A stretch of 27,166 bases of DNA, from NCBI GenBank assembly GCA_050701115.1, contig JBOHER010000498.1, positions 1 through 27,166 on the forward strand. Direction: 5' to 3'. Under the pieces are notes generated by a model. It saw only the letters and a list, made by a program, of their open reading frames with translations, did no database searches and was not told the origin of the DNA. Both the position numbers and the translations under genes were made by a program. The DNA is from JBOHER01 sp050701115 (GTDB taxonomy: Bacteria > Actinomycetota > Actinomycetes > Mycobacteriales > Pseudonocardiaceae). Every line of letters starts with the position of its first letter. Positions within the stretch are counted from its first letter, which is position 1. This document shows positions 7,137-15,067 of this stretch, in pieces.

Positions 7137-9100
7137 CGTGCGCTCCCCACCTTCAGCCGAGCGGCTCCCGGCGCAGCACGGCGGGCAGCCCTTGCCGCCT
7201 CGTCCCGCAGCCGCTCTGCCCCCGCGCCTGCGGAGCCGATGCGCTCAGCCGCCCGCGAACCAGAACGTGCGCCGAACTCTGCGTCGCCCGGACTACTGCG
7301 GCGCCCGGTCGCGGCGGCTTCCCGGAGTGCGACCACGAGTGCGCCGATGCCGAACAGCACCGGCAGCCAGGCGACGACCGTCTCGTCGGTGATGTAGGCG
7401 GGGACGACGACCAGCCCGACCGCCGCCGCGATCGGCGCGGCCGAGCGTGCGCCCGCACAGAGCACCAGGATGGCCAGCCAGGTCAGCGACGCGTAGGAGA
7501 TGAAGGGCGTGCCGGTGGCGGACTGGCCCTGCGCGGCGTACAACGCCCCCGCGACGCCGGCGATGAATGCCGAAATGGCGAACACCGTGACCCGGGTGAT
7601 GTTCACGCCGAGCCCGAGGGTGGACAGCGTCGTCGGGGAGTCGGCCATGGCCCGCAACAGCCGCCCTAGCCTGCTCCGGCCGATCACGGTCATCAGCAGC
7701 ACCCCGCCGACGGCGAACGCCAGCAGCAGGTAGTAAAACGCCGCGTCGCCCTCGAACAGCGGTGGCCGGGGGGCAGGCAAGGTGCTGCCCGCGCCGAACA
7801 TCACGTCGCTGCGGTAGAAGACCTTTTCCAGCAGCAAACCGAAGCCGAACGTGGCCAACGCCAGGTACAGCCCGGAGAGCCGAATCGCCGGGATGGCCAC
7901 CAGCGCACCGACCGGCACCGCGACCAGACCCGCCAGCAGCACCGCGACCAGCCACGGCAGGCCCGCACCCACCGCGAGGTGCGAGAACGTGGACGCTCCC
8001 ACCGCCACCAGCGCCGCGTGCGCCAGCGACACCTGTCCGGACGTGCGGACCAGCAGGTGCAGCGACGAGAAGATCAGCACGAACACCAGCGCGTTGGCAT
8101 ACACCGGAAGCTTCGCACCGACCAGGAACGGGATGGCCATACCGACGCCGATCAGGCCGATCGCGAGCAGCTTCGCCCCCGAGGGCCCGACCAGTGGCGT
8201 CGGCACGGTCGATGGCCGGTGGCCGCCGGGCTCCACCAGTTTGCCGGGTGGCACCAGCAGCAGGACGGCGAACAGCACCAGGAACGGCAGGGCCGGCGGC
8301 AACCCGGCAAGCACATCAGAGCCGGAGGCGACGTTGGTCGCCAGCGCGGCGAGTACCCCGACCAGCACTCCACCGGCGTAGGTCAACGGCAGGCTGGTGA
8401 ACAGCCCGACCGCGGCGGCCCCATACGCCTGCACCACCAGCAGCGTCAGCAGCAGCGCGTCAAGACCGATCTGCGGGGCGAGCAGGATCCCGGAGATCGC
8501 GGCGAAGTGGCAGCCGATCAGCCACGCCCAGCTGCGCACCACGAACGGGCTGGTCCCGGCCAGCGCGAGCAGATCGGGGTTGTCCACCACCGCACGCATC
8601 CGCGTACCCAACGGGGAGATCTTGAAGAACACAAAGAAGCCGATCGCGGCACCAGCGGCCACGATCGTCGAGATCAGCTGGTCGATGCCGACGTTGATGC
8701 CGGCCACCTCGACGGTGTCGGTGGGCAGGAACGCCGGGAAGTCAAGGCCCGCGCCACCATAGCGGGCCACCAGGGCACTGGTGATGGCCAGTTGCAGGCC
8801 AAGGGTGGCCACGATCTTCGAGGTCGCCGTCCCGGTTGCGAGGACTCGGGTGATGCGTTCCATGAGCAACGCCAGCAGGGGTGGGAGCACCACGACCGCG
8901 ATCACCAGCGCCACCGGCCAAGGCAGCCCGCGCACGATGTGCAGGTCGTAGAAGGCGAAGGCGGCTACCGCCGCGATCGAGCCGTGCGCGAAGTTGAAGA
9001 TGCCCGAGGTCTTGTAGCTGAGCACCAGGCCCATCGCGGCCAGCCCGTAGATCGAGCCGGTGGTGATACCGATGACGACGAAGGGCAGCAACTCGTTCAT
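7133..9100 (-). CDS. Fused LivH-LivM branched-chain-type ABC permease
   Basis: This encodes 655 residues from ATG 9098-9100, which overlaps the upstream stop as ATGA; the in-frame GTG at 9116-9118 lies in the previous gene and has less support. Residues 1 to about 290 are a LivH permease (opening VIGITTGSIYGLAAMGLVLSY and FNFAHGSIA, then KISPLGTRMRAVVDNPDLL). Residues of about 310-600 are a LivM permease (VRTSGQVSLAHAALVAVGA, then GRSRLGRLLRAMADSPTTL). LivH and LivM are usually separate proteins; fusion fixes their 1:1 ratio and is known in some actinobacterial systems. After the last membrane span comes a 50-60-residue Arg/Ala-rich, probably cytoplasmic tail (RRSSPGDAEFGARSGSRAAE and beyond), which is not part of the standard family. 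It forms the transmembrane channel served by the two ATPases and the lipoprotein downstream. Confidence 0.9.
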   Translation of the reverse strand: MNELLPFVVIGITTGSIYGLAAMGLVLSYKTSGIFNFAHGSIAAVAAFAFYDLHIVRGLPWPVALVIAVVVLPPLLALLMERITRVLATGTATSKIVATLGLQLAITSALVARYGGAGLDFPAFLPTDTVEVAGINVGIDQLISTIVAAGAAIGFFVFFKISPLGTRMRAVVDNPDLLALAGTSPFVVRSWAWLIGCHFAAISGILLAPQIGLDALLLTLLVVQAYGAAAVGLFTSLPLTYAGGVLVGVLAALATNVASGSDVLAGLPPALPFLVLFAVLLLVPPGKLVEPGGHRPSTVPTPLVGPSGAKLLAIGLIGVGMAIPFLVGAKLPVYANALVFVLIFSSLHLLVRTSGQVSLAHAALVAVGASTFSHLAVGAGLPWLVAVLLAGLVAVPVGALVAIPAIRLSGLYLALATFGFGLLLEKVFYRSDVMFGAGSTLPAPRPPLFEGDAAFYYLLLAFAVGGVLLMTVIGRSRLGRLLRAMADSPTTLSTLGLGVNITRVTVFAISAFIAGVAGALYAAQGQSATGTPFISYASLTWLAILVLCAGARSAAPIAAAVGLVVVPAYITDETVVAWLPVLFGIGALVVALREAAATGRRSSPGDAEFGARSGSRAAERIGSAGAGAERLRDEAARAARRAAPGAARLKVGSAR

Positions 9101-9525
9101 GCCGCACACACCCCGCACGGCTCGCCGTCGCCGGCGTAGGCAGGCTGCACCGGCTTGCCCACCACCAGTGGGCAGTCCGCGAAGTGCACCTTGCTCATGC
9201 CTGAGGCTCGGACCAGTTCGAACTCGGCCGTCGGCGCGGCGGCAACCGGGGTCGCGTCCTCGACGGGGTCAAGCGAGATCAACGCGACGCGGCGCTCGCC
9301 GATCGCCCGGCGCAGGCGCAACAGCCACAGGCACAGGCCAACGGCCGAGATCGCGAACCCGGCCACGGCGACGTTGAGCCACGCGGCCTGCCGGACCACC
9401 GACACCGTGCCGCTCGCACCGAACCAGGCGGCCACGATCGCGGCCAACCCGGCGATGGCCGTCAGGCACACCATCACCAGGTCACCGTCCCGCCAGGGCA
9501 ACCCTGTCCCGCTCACGCCGATCAT
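9097..9525 (-). CDS. Small membrane protein with C-terminal Ada-like zinc-binding Cys motif
   Basis: This encodes 142 residues. The start ATG (9523-9525) overlaps the upstream stop as ATGA, and the stop overlaps the permease start the same way, so it is embedded in the transporter operon. It has two predicted membrane spans (about 15-36 and 48-70) joined by a loop containing GASGT. A basic cytoplasmic segment (RLRRAIGERR) follows, then a short tail with His114, Cys118, Cys137 and Cys140 in the order H-x3-C ... C-x2-C. That spacing resembles the small Ada-type zinc-binding motif, so metal binding is plausible. Its layout parallels the preceding 91-residue protein, suggesting tandem paralogues. 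I do not recognise a named family. The position suggests an accessory transporter subunit. Confidence 0.75.
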   Translation of the reverse strand: MIGVSGTGLPWRDGDLVMVCLTAIAGLAAIVAAWFGASGTVSVVRQAAWLNVAVAGFAISAVGLCLWLLRLRRAIGERRVALISLDPVEDATPVAAAPTAEFELVRASGMSKVHFADCPLVVGKPVQPAYAGDGEPCGVCAA

Positions 9526-9797
9526 GTGCTGCCCTCGGTGGCCCGGATCGCCTGCTCGATCCGGTCGAGCTTGCGCCACTCGTCGCGCAGATCGGCCGAG
9601 AGCCACAATGCGGTCGAGATGCCGAGCAGGAACAGGCCACCGAGACCGGCGCTGACGATGTAGGGCAACTGCTCGGCCGGGTAGGCCGTTCCGCTCACGC
9701 CGCGCCAGCCGATGATCAGCACCACCGCAGCGGCAACGGCGGTCGCTCCCGCCGTCAGCCGATCCCATTGACTGCGCGTCCAGGTCACGATGTCCAT
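9522..9797 (-). CDS. Small two-span membrane protein, function unknown
   Basis: This encodes 91 residues from ATG 9795-9797, overlapping the end of the upstream secreted-protein gene by 13 bp and the downstream gene by 4 bp. Two hydrophobic spans (about 15-32 and 46-66) flank a loop with GWRGVSGTAYPAEQ. A charged amphipathic C-terminus follows (LRDEWRKLDRIEQAIRAT), probably cytoplasmic and possibly coiled-coil. The loop SGT, the Trp before it and the LR just after the second span recur at matching places in the next protein. No enzymatic motif is visible. The overlaps imply co-translation with the transporter, so an accessory or assembly role at the permease is the simplest inference. Confidence 0.72.
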   Translation of the reverse strand: MDIVTWTRSQWDRLTAGATAVAAAVVLIIGWRGVSGTAYPAEQLPYIVSAGLGGLFLLGISTALWLSADLRDEWRKLDRIEQAIRATEGST

Positions 9798-11065
9798 CGA
9801 GTCTTCACTCCCAACAGGCGCAGCAGCGTTCCGCAGGCGAACATCGCCACGGCGCCGAACACGAGCACCAGATAGAGGCCGGTCACACCCATGTCGACCG
9901 GATTGCCGGCCAAGCGAGCAGGCGCCGCGATCACCGGCTCCGGAGCCGCCGCGGAATCAGGCGGCCCCGCAGCGGGCAGGGGCGCCTCCGCGGGGGCGGG
10001 GCCGCCGGCCACCGCATCACCCACCGGTACGTCTTCCGCGACCGGTGCGGCTCCCGCCGAGCCGCTGTCCTGAACAGGGGGCAGCGGCACGTCCCCGCCT
10101 GCGCGGCCAGCAGGTCGCTCCACCTGCTGCGCAGCCGCGAACGAACGACCGAAGGTGTACTGCGCGGTGTACACGGCCCCGGACTGTGGGTCCTGGTGCC
10201 GGGCGAAGATCTCGATCCCGGCCGACAGCACGCCGCGGGCGGTCTTCTCCTGAGCCAGATACCGAACCCGCACGCCCACCTGTTCCAGCGCCTCGGCCGG
10301 GTTCGCATCGGGAAGGCCCACCGGTTGGCCCGCGGCCCGCACCCCGTCCGGGGTGATCTCCACGACCTGACCGGCGACCTCGGTGCGACCGATCCGCAGC
10401 TGGGAATCCCGCGTGACTTTGCCTGCGGCATCGACCTTGGCCGTCGCCACGCTGCGCACCTCGCCCAGCCGCAGCACGTCGTTGATCGTCAGCGGCTGCG
10501 TCTCCGCCGTGGCCGTCGCGATGGCCTGCCGAGTGTCCGGATTCACCACGGCCTCGGCGAGCGCGGCCGCCGACCCGGCGGACGCGGCGTCGCTGCCCAC
10601 CCCCGACCGGGCCTGAGCCTTGGTCGAGGTGGCCGTGCTGCGCGAGCTGAGCGCATGGCCCTGCCGCTCGGCCTTCGATTCCTCGACCGACGGGTGCCGG
10701 GAGGCCACGTAGGCGGGATAGTCGGGAACCGCCTGGCCGGTCTGGCCGCGCAGCAGCGCCGGCAGCGCGACGACCGTCGATCCCGGGTACGGATTGGCGG
10801 CGAACCCCGATGAGTCCTGGATGCCGTAGTCCACGCAGGCCTGGGCGACCGGCACGCCCGCGCCGGACGGTGCCTGCAACAGCAGGTTGTCGCTCGCGCT
10901 CACCATGACCTGCACACCCTGCGCGGCGGCGACCACCGGACAGCCTGCTTCCTCCGGTTCCTCGGCGGCGGCGCCACTCGGTGCGACGGCCAGCAGCAGC
11001 ACCGCACCCGCTCCGGCGAGCGCTGTCCAGCGCAGGCGGGCGGAATGGGTGACATCCATGGGCAC
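9785..11065 (-). CDS. Secreted, C-terminally membrane-anchored protein of unknown function
   Basis: This encodes 426 residues from GTG 11063-11065, which has GGAGA five bases upstream; ATG 11057-11059, two codons later, is the alternative. The frame stays open to 11497, but that upstream part is the displaced C-terminus of the phosphatase gene. Residues 1 to about 35 form a signal peptide (RLRWTALAGAGAVLLLAVAP ending in an AAA site). A secreted domain (about 37-320) shows no motif I recognise and carries two early cysteines. A Pro/Ala/Gly-rich stalk (about 325-390) leads to a membrane anchor (GVTGLYLVLVFGAVAMFACG) and a short basic tail. Domain, stalk and anchor indicate display on the outer face of the membrane. 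A TCCC-N7-GGGA operator lies about 100 bp upstream, so the transporter block may have its own promoter here. Confidence 0.8.
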   Translation of the reverse strand: MPMDVTHSARLRWTALAGAGAVLLLAVAPSGAAAEEPEEAGCPVVAAAQGVQVMVSASDNLLLQAPSGAGVPVAQACVDYGIQDSSGFAANPYPGSTVVALPALLRGQTGQAVPDYPAYVASRHPSVEESKAERQGHALSSRSTATSTKAQARSGVGSDAASAGSAAALAEAVVNPDTRQAIATATAETQPLTINDVLRLGEVRSVATAKVDAAGKVTRDSQLRIGRTEVAGQVVEITPDGVRAAGQPVGLPDANPAEALEQVGVRVRYLAQEKTARGVLSAGIEIFARHQDPQSGAVYTAQYTFGRSFAAAQQVERPAGRAGGDVPLPPVQDSGSAGAAPVAEDVPVGDAVAGGPAPAEAPLPAAGPPDSAAAPEPVIAAPARLAGNPVDMGVTGLYLVLVFGAVAMFACGTLLRLLGVKTRWTS

Positions 11066-11162
11066 GGCATTCTCCAAATCGGGTTCGGTCGGTGACAGGG
11101 CTAACCCTCCGGCAGGCGGATGGCGTGGCAGAAGACCAGATCTCGATGAGCGACCGGCGGGT

Positions 11163-11177
11163 TCCCACTCAGCGGGA
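11163..11177. promoter_or_regulatory. Operator palindrome TCCC-N7-GGGA, site 1 (ahead of the secreted-protein/transporter block)
   Basis: TCCCACTCAGCGGGA (extended GTTCCCACTCAGCGGGACT) overlaps the final stop codon of the broken phosphatase gene and lies about 100 bp upstream of the secreted-protein start. It differs from site 2 at one position in the 15-mer. The 103-bp gap here is the largest inside the long minus operon, which supports an internal promoter. Confidence 0.65.
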
Positions 11178-11493
11178 CTGGCCGGATCCCCGGGCGTCGG
11201 CGCGCGGACGCCGCAGGACGAAGCGGTCATACCCGGTGGGCGTGCCGGTCCGTCCGGGCGCGGCACGGTAGCCGGGCTCGCCGTTGTCGAGGTCAGGTCC
11301 CCGCTGCGGGCTCCGGGGTCGACCTCGACGCAGACGAAACCGCCGGGAGAGTCGGAGTCGACCACGTTGGACCAGGTCGCGTACTCGGGGAGCCGGTCGG
11401 AGCTGAATCCCACCGCAAGCACCCCGGCCAGGCCGAGGGAGGCGTGCTCGCCGTTGTCGCCCATGGCCATGGACACCGCGCCCCGCCCGGTGA
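11169..11493 (-). pseudogene. Displaced C-terminal part of the copy-2 purple acid phosphatase (two frameshifts)
   Basis: After the premature stop at 11494, a second frame reads ITGRGAVSMAMGDNGEHASL and then LPEYATWSNVVDSDSPGGF, which aligns with VPEATPWSAVVDELSPVVI of copy 1 (414-432). Near 11300 homology moves to a third frame, reading GYDRFVLRRPRAD and ending QSR at TGA 11169-11171; this corresponds to the DEVTLIRRQ tail of copy 1. Both shifts go in the same direction and fit loss of one base each in G-runs (CACGGGTGA and AGCGGGGACC on the minus strand). That pattern suits either decay by slippage or homopolymer sequencing errors. The last codons overlap an operator palindrome. Confidence 0.72.
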
Positions 11494-12741
11494 TCACCCG
11501 TGCAGCGGAACACCGGCGTTGGTGAAGGTGTAGAGGCCCTCGATAGTGGGTGCCCCGCCGGTGCCGACGACGAGGTGCACCGTCCCCTTCGTCGCGTCGA
11601 GCACACCGTCCTCTGTGGACACCACAGCGGGGCGACGGGTGGGGCTGTCGGCCTCGAAGCCCCTGACGAGGTGTGACCGTTCGTAGGCGTGATCATGTCC
11701 GGCCAGCACGAGGTCGACGTCATAGCGATCGAACAGGTCGAGCCACGCCTCCCGCACCCCCAGGTCGGAGCCGTTGGCGAGCGCCGCTGACAGCGCGAGC
11801 TGATGCATGGACACGACGATCCAGTCCACCTCCGGGTCCGCCCGTGCGGCGTGCAGCGTCGTCTCCAACCACTGCCGCTGCGCGCCGTCGGAGTAGCCGC
11901 GCAGGTAGAGGTCGGCCGCTTCCTGGTAGCACGCATCGTTGTTGTCCAGCGACACCACGAACACCGACCCTGCCTTGAACGAGTACCACAGCCCCGAATA
12001 GTCGGCGGAGCCGTTGGACGGCAGGGAGTAACGGGTCCGGTAGGCGTTGAACCCCAGCTCCCCGTTGCCGAACTCGTTCTCGTGGTTGCCCACCGAGGGC
12101 ATCCACGGCCGGTGACGCGCGGAGCGGGAGTTGTTGGCGAAGAAGGCATCCCAGGCCGCCGCCCGGTCCGCGGCCTGGTTGGAGTACGCCAGGTCCCCGT
12201 TGAGCAGGTGAAACAGCGGGTTCTTCGCCTCAACCTGGTCGACCAGGTATTCCGCCCAGACACTCGAGGCCAGATGCCCGTCCCCCGCACCCTGGTCACC
12301 GAACGATGTGAACCGCAGCGGGGCACGGCCGGCAGGCGCGGTCCGGAAACTCCCCCCGCTCGCGGCACCGCCGTCATGGAGCACCTCGTACACATAGCCG
12401 CTGTCCGGCCGCAGCCCCGACAATGGCACGTGATGGATCACGGTCTCCCGACCGCTGCGACTGTCCCGATACACCCTCGTCTGCGCCTCAACCACGTGCT
12501 GCGGGCCGCTGTGCGGCGCGCCCAGCCGAAGCCGCGGCCGCGCCACACCTCCGGCGGTCACCCACGACACGGTCATCTGCCGAGCCGCATCAGCACCGAA
12601 CTGCAGGTGCAACTGGCTGGGCAACACATCCGCCCGCGCCCCCGGCTGCGCCCGCAGGACAACGCCGGACCCCGACAGCAGAGACACACCACCGGCCTTC
12701 AGCAGCGACCTGCGGTTCAGACCGGCTGGGGAGCCACTCAT
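11494..12741 (-). CDS. Tat-exported purple acid phosphatase-like metallophosphoesterase (copy 2), C-terminus frameshifted
   Basis: The continuous frame encodes 415 residues from ATG 12739-12741, which overlaps the upstream dehydrogenase stop as ATGA. It has a twin-arginine signal, NRRSLLKAGG (9-18), and the full purple-acid-phosphatase core: FGDQG (147-151), NGDLAYS (181-187), VGNHENE (217-223), SMHQ (311-314) and AGHDHAYERS (347-356). The frame stops early at TGA 11494-11496, just after TIEGLYTFTNAGVPLHG. Copy 1 carries about 90 further residues. The missing C-terminus is recognisable in the next two frames down to 11169, so the gene has suffered two apparent one-base losses or contains sequence errors. 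The metal-ligand blocks lie before the break, so residual activity is conceivable. The substrate is unknown. Confidence 0.87.
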   Translation of the reverse strand: MSGSPAGLNRRSLLKAGGVSLLSGSGVVLRAQPGARADVLPSQLHLQFGADAARQMTVSWVTAGGVARPRLRLGAPHSGPQHVVEAQTRVYRDSRSGRETVIHHVPLSGLRPDSGYVYEVLHDGGAASGGSFRTAPAGRAPLRFTSFGDQGAGDGHLASSVWAEYLVDQVEAKNPLFHLLNGDLAYSNQAADRAAAWDAFFANNSRSARHRPWMPSVGNHENEFGNGELGFNAYRTRYSLPSNGSADYSGLWYSFKAGSVFVVSLDNNDACYQEAADLYLRGYSDGAQRQWLETTLHAARADPEVDWIVVSMHQLALSAALANGSDLGVREAWLDLFDRYDVDLVLAGHDHAYERSHLVRGFEADSPTRRPAVVSTEDGVLDATKGTVHLVVGTGGAPTIEGLYTFTNAGVPLHG

Positions 12742-13802
12742 GGCGCAGGTGGCTGGATCCGGTCGGCCTCCAGCCCGGGGCGGACCAGGATCTTGATGTG
12801 CTCGTCGGGCCGGCTGAGGGCATCGAATGCGGCCGGGATGCCGGACAGCCCCACCTCGCCGGTGATCAGCTCAGCCGCGTCCACGGTGCCGTCGGCGATG
12901 CGGTGCAGCGTCTTGGCGTACCCCTCGAGCGGGTAGACCATGCACATCTCGATCACGACGTCCTTGTAGATGCCCACGACCGGCCGAATGGTGTCGTCGA
13001 CCATGAGCGAACCGATCTGCATGATCTTGGTGCGGGGCGGTACGGCGTAGAGCAGTTCGTTGAGCAGACCGGTCTTGGCGACGCAGTTGAAGACCGTGAC
13101 CGCCTGCCCCGCCTCGGCGTAGCCTCGCCACACCTCGATCGGCTCCTCCTGGGTGGGGTCGACGACGCGGTGCGCACCGAACTTGACGGCAGCCTCCCGA
13201 CGTCGCGGCGACGGGTCCGACGCGATGATGGGCGCCACCCCGCGCTCGGCGAGCCCGGCCACGACGCCGAGGCCGATCGGGCCGCAGCCGACCACCACCG
13301 CGGACCCGCCCGCCTCGATGCCGGATCGGGCGACGTTGCCGAACCCGACCGCCAGCGGTTCGGTGAGCGCGGCCACGGCGGGCGGCACATGGTCGGGAAC
13401 CGGTTCCAGTGCCATGGCCTGCAGGACCATGCGTTCGCCGAAGCCGCCGGGGAAACTGTTGCTGTACCCGACCGTGCGCAGGGTGCCGGAGGTTTCGATC
13501 GCCCACGGCAGGGCAACCACGACCTGGCCCTCCACGACATCGGGGGTGTCCGGGCCTGCGCCGATCACCCGGGCGCAGAATTCGTGCCCGAGGACCAGGT
13601 CGCACTTCGGGTCGAAGATGAACGCGTCGGTGCCGCTGTCGACGGACGCCTGCAGGAACTCGCTGGTGTGGGCAAAGGCGGACAGGTCGCTGCCGCAGAT
13701 GCCGCAGGCAAGGGTTTCCACCAGGACCTGACCGGGACCGGGGGTTGGGTCGAGGATCTCGTCGACGACGAGCTTTCCCTCGCGCATCACGGTTGCTCGC
13801 AT
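12738..13802 (-). CDS. Zinc-type medium-chain alcohol dehydrogenase
   Basis: This encodes 354 residues from ATG 13800-13802, with AGGAG a few bases upstream. It belongs to the MDR superfamily. The GroES-like N-terminal half carries the catalytic zinc ligands, Cys36 in GICGSD (34-39) and GHEF (72-75), plus TEPLAV (147-152). The nucleotide fold has GCGPIGLGV (172-180), and the acidic Asp196 at the end of the second strand suggests NAD rather than NADP. The usual four-cysteine structural zinc loop is absent: residues 90-125 contain no cysteine. It should oxidise an alcohol or reduce a carbonyl of the locus substrate in the cytoplasm. It lies 13 bp after the LLM oxidoreductase gene and overlaps the phosphatase gene by 4 bp, so all three are co-expressed. 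The substrate cannot be read from the sequence. Confidence 0.88.
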   Translation of the reverse strand: MRATVMREGKLVVDEILDPTPGPGQVLVETLACGICGSDLSAFAHTSEFLQASVDSGTDAFIFDPKCDLVLGHEFCARVIGAGPDTPDVVEGQVVVALPWAIETSGTLRTVGYSNSFPGGFGERMVLQAMALEPVPDHVPPAVAALTEPLAVGFGNVARSGIEAGGSAVVVGCGPIGLGVVAGLAERGVAPIIASDPSPRRREAAVKFGAHRVVDPTQEEPIEVWRGYAEAGQAVTVFNCVAKTGLLNELLYAVPPRTKIMQIGSLMVDDTIRPVVGIYKDVVIEMCMVYPLEGYAKTLHRIADGTVDAAELITGEVGLSGIPAAFDALSRPDEHIKILVRPGLEADRIQPPAP

Positions 13803-13815
13803 GGGGTGCTCCTGT

Positions 13816-14991
13816 TCAGTTCGCTGCGGCCTGCTGATGTTTGTCGAACGCGGCGGTCGCTGCCTGCGTAAGGGCGCCGATGAAACGCTCGCTGTTTCGA
13901 TTGGCCCAGGCCATGCTCGCGGTGCGCTGCCGGTTCACTTGCGTGAAGTGCGGGATCACCCGCTCGGCGAACAGTTCGTAGCTCCGTCGTGAGCTCGTCG
14001 GGTCGGCGATGTTGAGGGCGAGGATGAGAAAGGTGCCGAAGCCGGCCGTCTTGTCCGCGAGCTGCTCGATCCGCTCGATGGCATCATCCGGGGTACCGAT
14101 CACCGGGATGCCGAAGGTGGGGAAGCCTTCGGTGGTCCACTGCTTGACGGCCTGCTGCGCGGTCGAGCCCCACGGCATCGTCATGCCACTGAGTCCCTCG
14201 ATGTAGCGGACCAGGTCCAGCACGCCCCACTCAGCTTCGCGTAGCGCCTGCTCCCTGGTCTCGGCCAGGTGAACGGGCGTGACCAGGCGCCAGGTGGACC
14301 GGTCGACCGGGTGCCCGTGCGCGGCCGCGGCCTTGGTATAGATATCCCAGTTGGTGTCAAGGGTGGCGAATCCCGCCGGATCGCCCGCGGCCAGGGACAG
14401 CAGCGAGAGGCCGTGCCTGCCGGCTTGGTTCGCACCGGACGGAGAAATCGTCGATGCCACCGCCATCTCGATGCCGCCCGGGGAGAACGGCGCCAACTGC
14501 AGGCGCGCCTCGTTCAGCTCGAACCACTCGGTCTTCGCGGTGACCGTCTCGCCACGCAGCAGCGGAACGATGACGTCCAGCGCCTCGCCCATCATGTCCC
14601 GCTGGCGGGCCGGGTCGATGCCCATCATAAAGGCATCCGACGGAAGCTGGCCGGGCCCGGCGCCCAGCATGACCCGTCCCATGGTCTGGTGGTCGAGCTG
14701 GCAGATCCGGTCGGCCAGCATCAGCGGATGGTGATAAGGCAGCGAGTTCACCCCGGTACCGAATCGGATCCGCTTGGTGCGCTCGGCCGCCGCCGCGATG
14801 AACACCTCGGGCGAGGCCACGATCTCGTAGCCGGCGGAATGGTGTTCGCCGATCCAAGCTTCGTCGAAGCCGAGCCGATCCAGGTGGCAGGCCAGTTCGA
14901 GATCGCGCTGGATCTGCAAGGTCGGGTTACCGCCGGGTGCGTGATACGGCGCGATGAAGGCGCCGAACCGCTGGGGGCCCATGGTCTGCAT
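13816..14991 (-). CDS. LLM-class flavin-dependent oxidoreductase (luciferase-like monooxygenase)
   Basis: This encodes 391 residues. I prefer ATG 14989-14991 because AGGAG sits eight bases upstream; GTG 14995-14997 is too close to that site. The bacterial luciferase-like fold is clear: an opening of FGAFIAPYHAPGGNPTLQ, LDRLGFDEAWIGEHHSAG, TKRIRFGTGVNSLPYHHP and MLGAGPGQLPSDAFMMG. The arrangement resembles limonene 1,2-monooxygenase-like and alkanal-monooxygenase-like LLM proteins of about 380-400 residues. These enzymes use reduced FMN supplied by a separate reductase, and none is seen in the window. It is the first gene of the long minus operon, with a TCCC-N7-GGGA operator centred about 130 bp upstream. 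Hydroxylation or Baeyer-Villiger-type oxidation of a terpenoid or steroid is plausible but inferred. Confidence 0.88.
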   Translation of the reverse strand: MQTMGPQRFGAFIAPYHAPGGNPTLQIQRDLELACHLDRLGFDEAWIGEHHSAGYEIVASPEVFIAAAAERTKRIRFGTGVNSLPYHHPLMLADRICQLDHQTMGRVMLGAGPGQLPSDAFMMGIDPARQRDMMGEALDVIVPLLRGETVTAKTEWFELNEARLQLAPFSPGGIEMAVASTISPSGANQAGRHGLSLLSLAAGDPAGFATLDTNWDIYTKAAAAHGHPVDRSTWRLVTPVHLAETREQALREAEWGVLDLVRYIEGLSGMTMPWGSTAQQAVKQWTTEGFPTFGIPVIGTPDDAIERIEQLADKTAGFGTFLILALNIADPTSSRRSYELFAERVIPHFTQVNRQRTASMAWANRNSERFIGALTQAATAAFDKHQQAAAN

Positions 14992-15067
14992 TGGCACCTC
15001 TCCTGTGAGGTCGATCGTGGCCGGAACGCGGGCAGATTACTGGACAGAGTCACGACTTAGCACTTCT

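Noticed and set aside
11066..11497. N-terminal extension of the secreted-protein frame
   Set aside because: This part matches the C-terminus of the phosphatase by comparison with copy 1, and a signal peptide begins only at about 11065.
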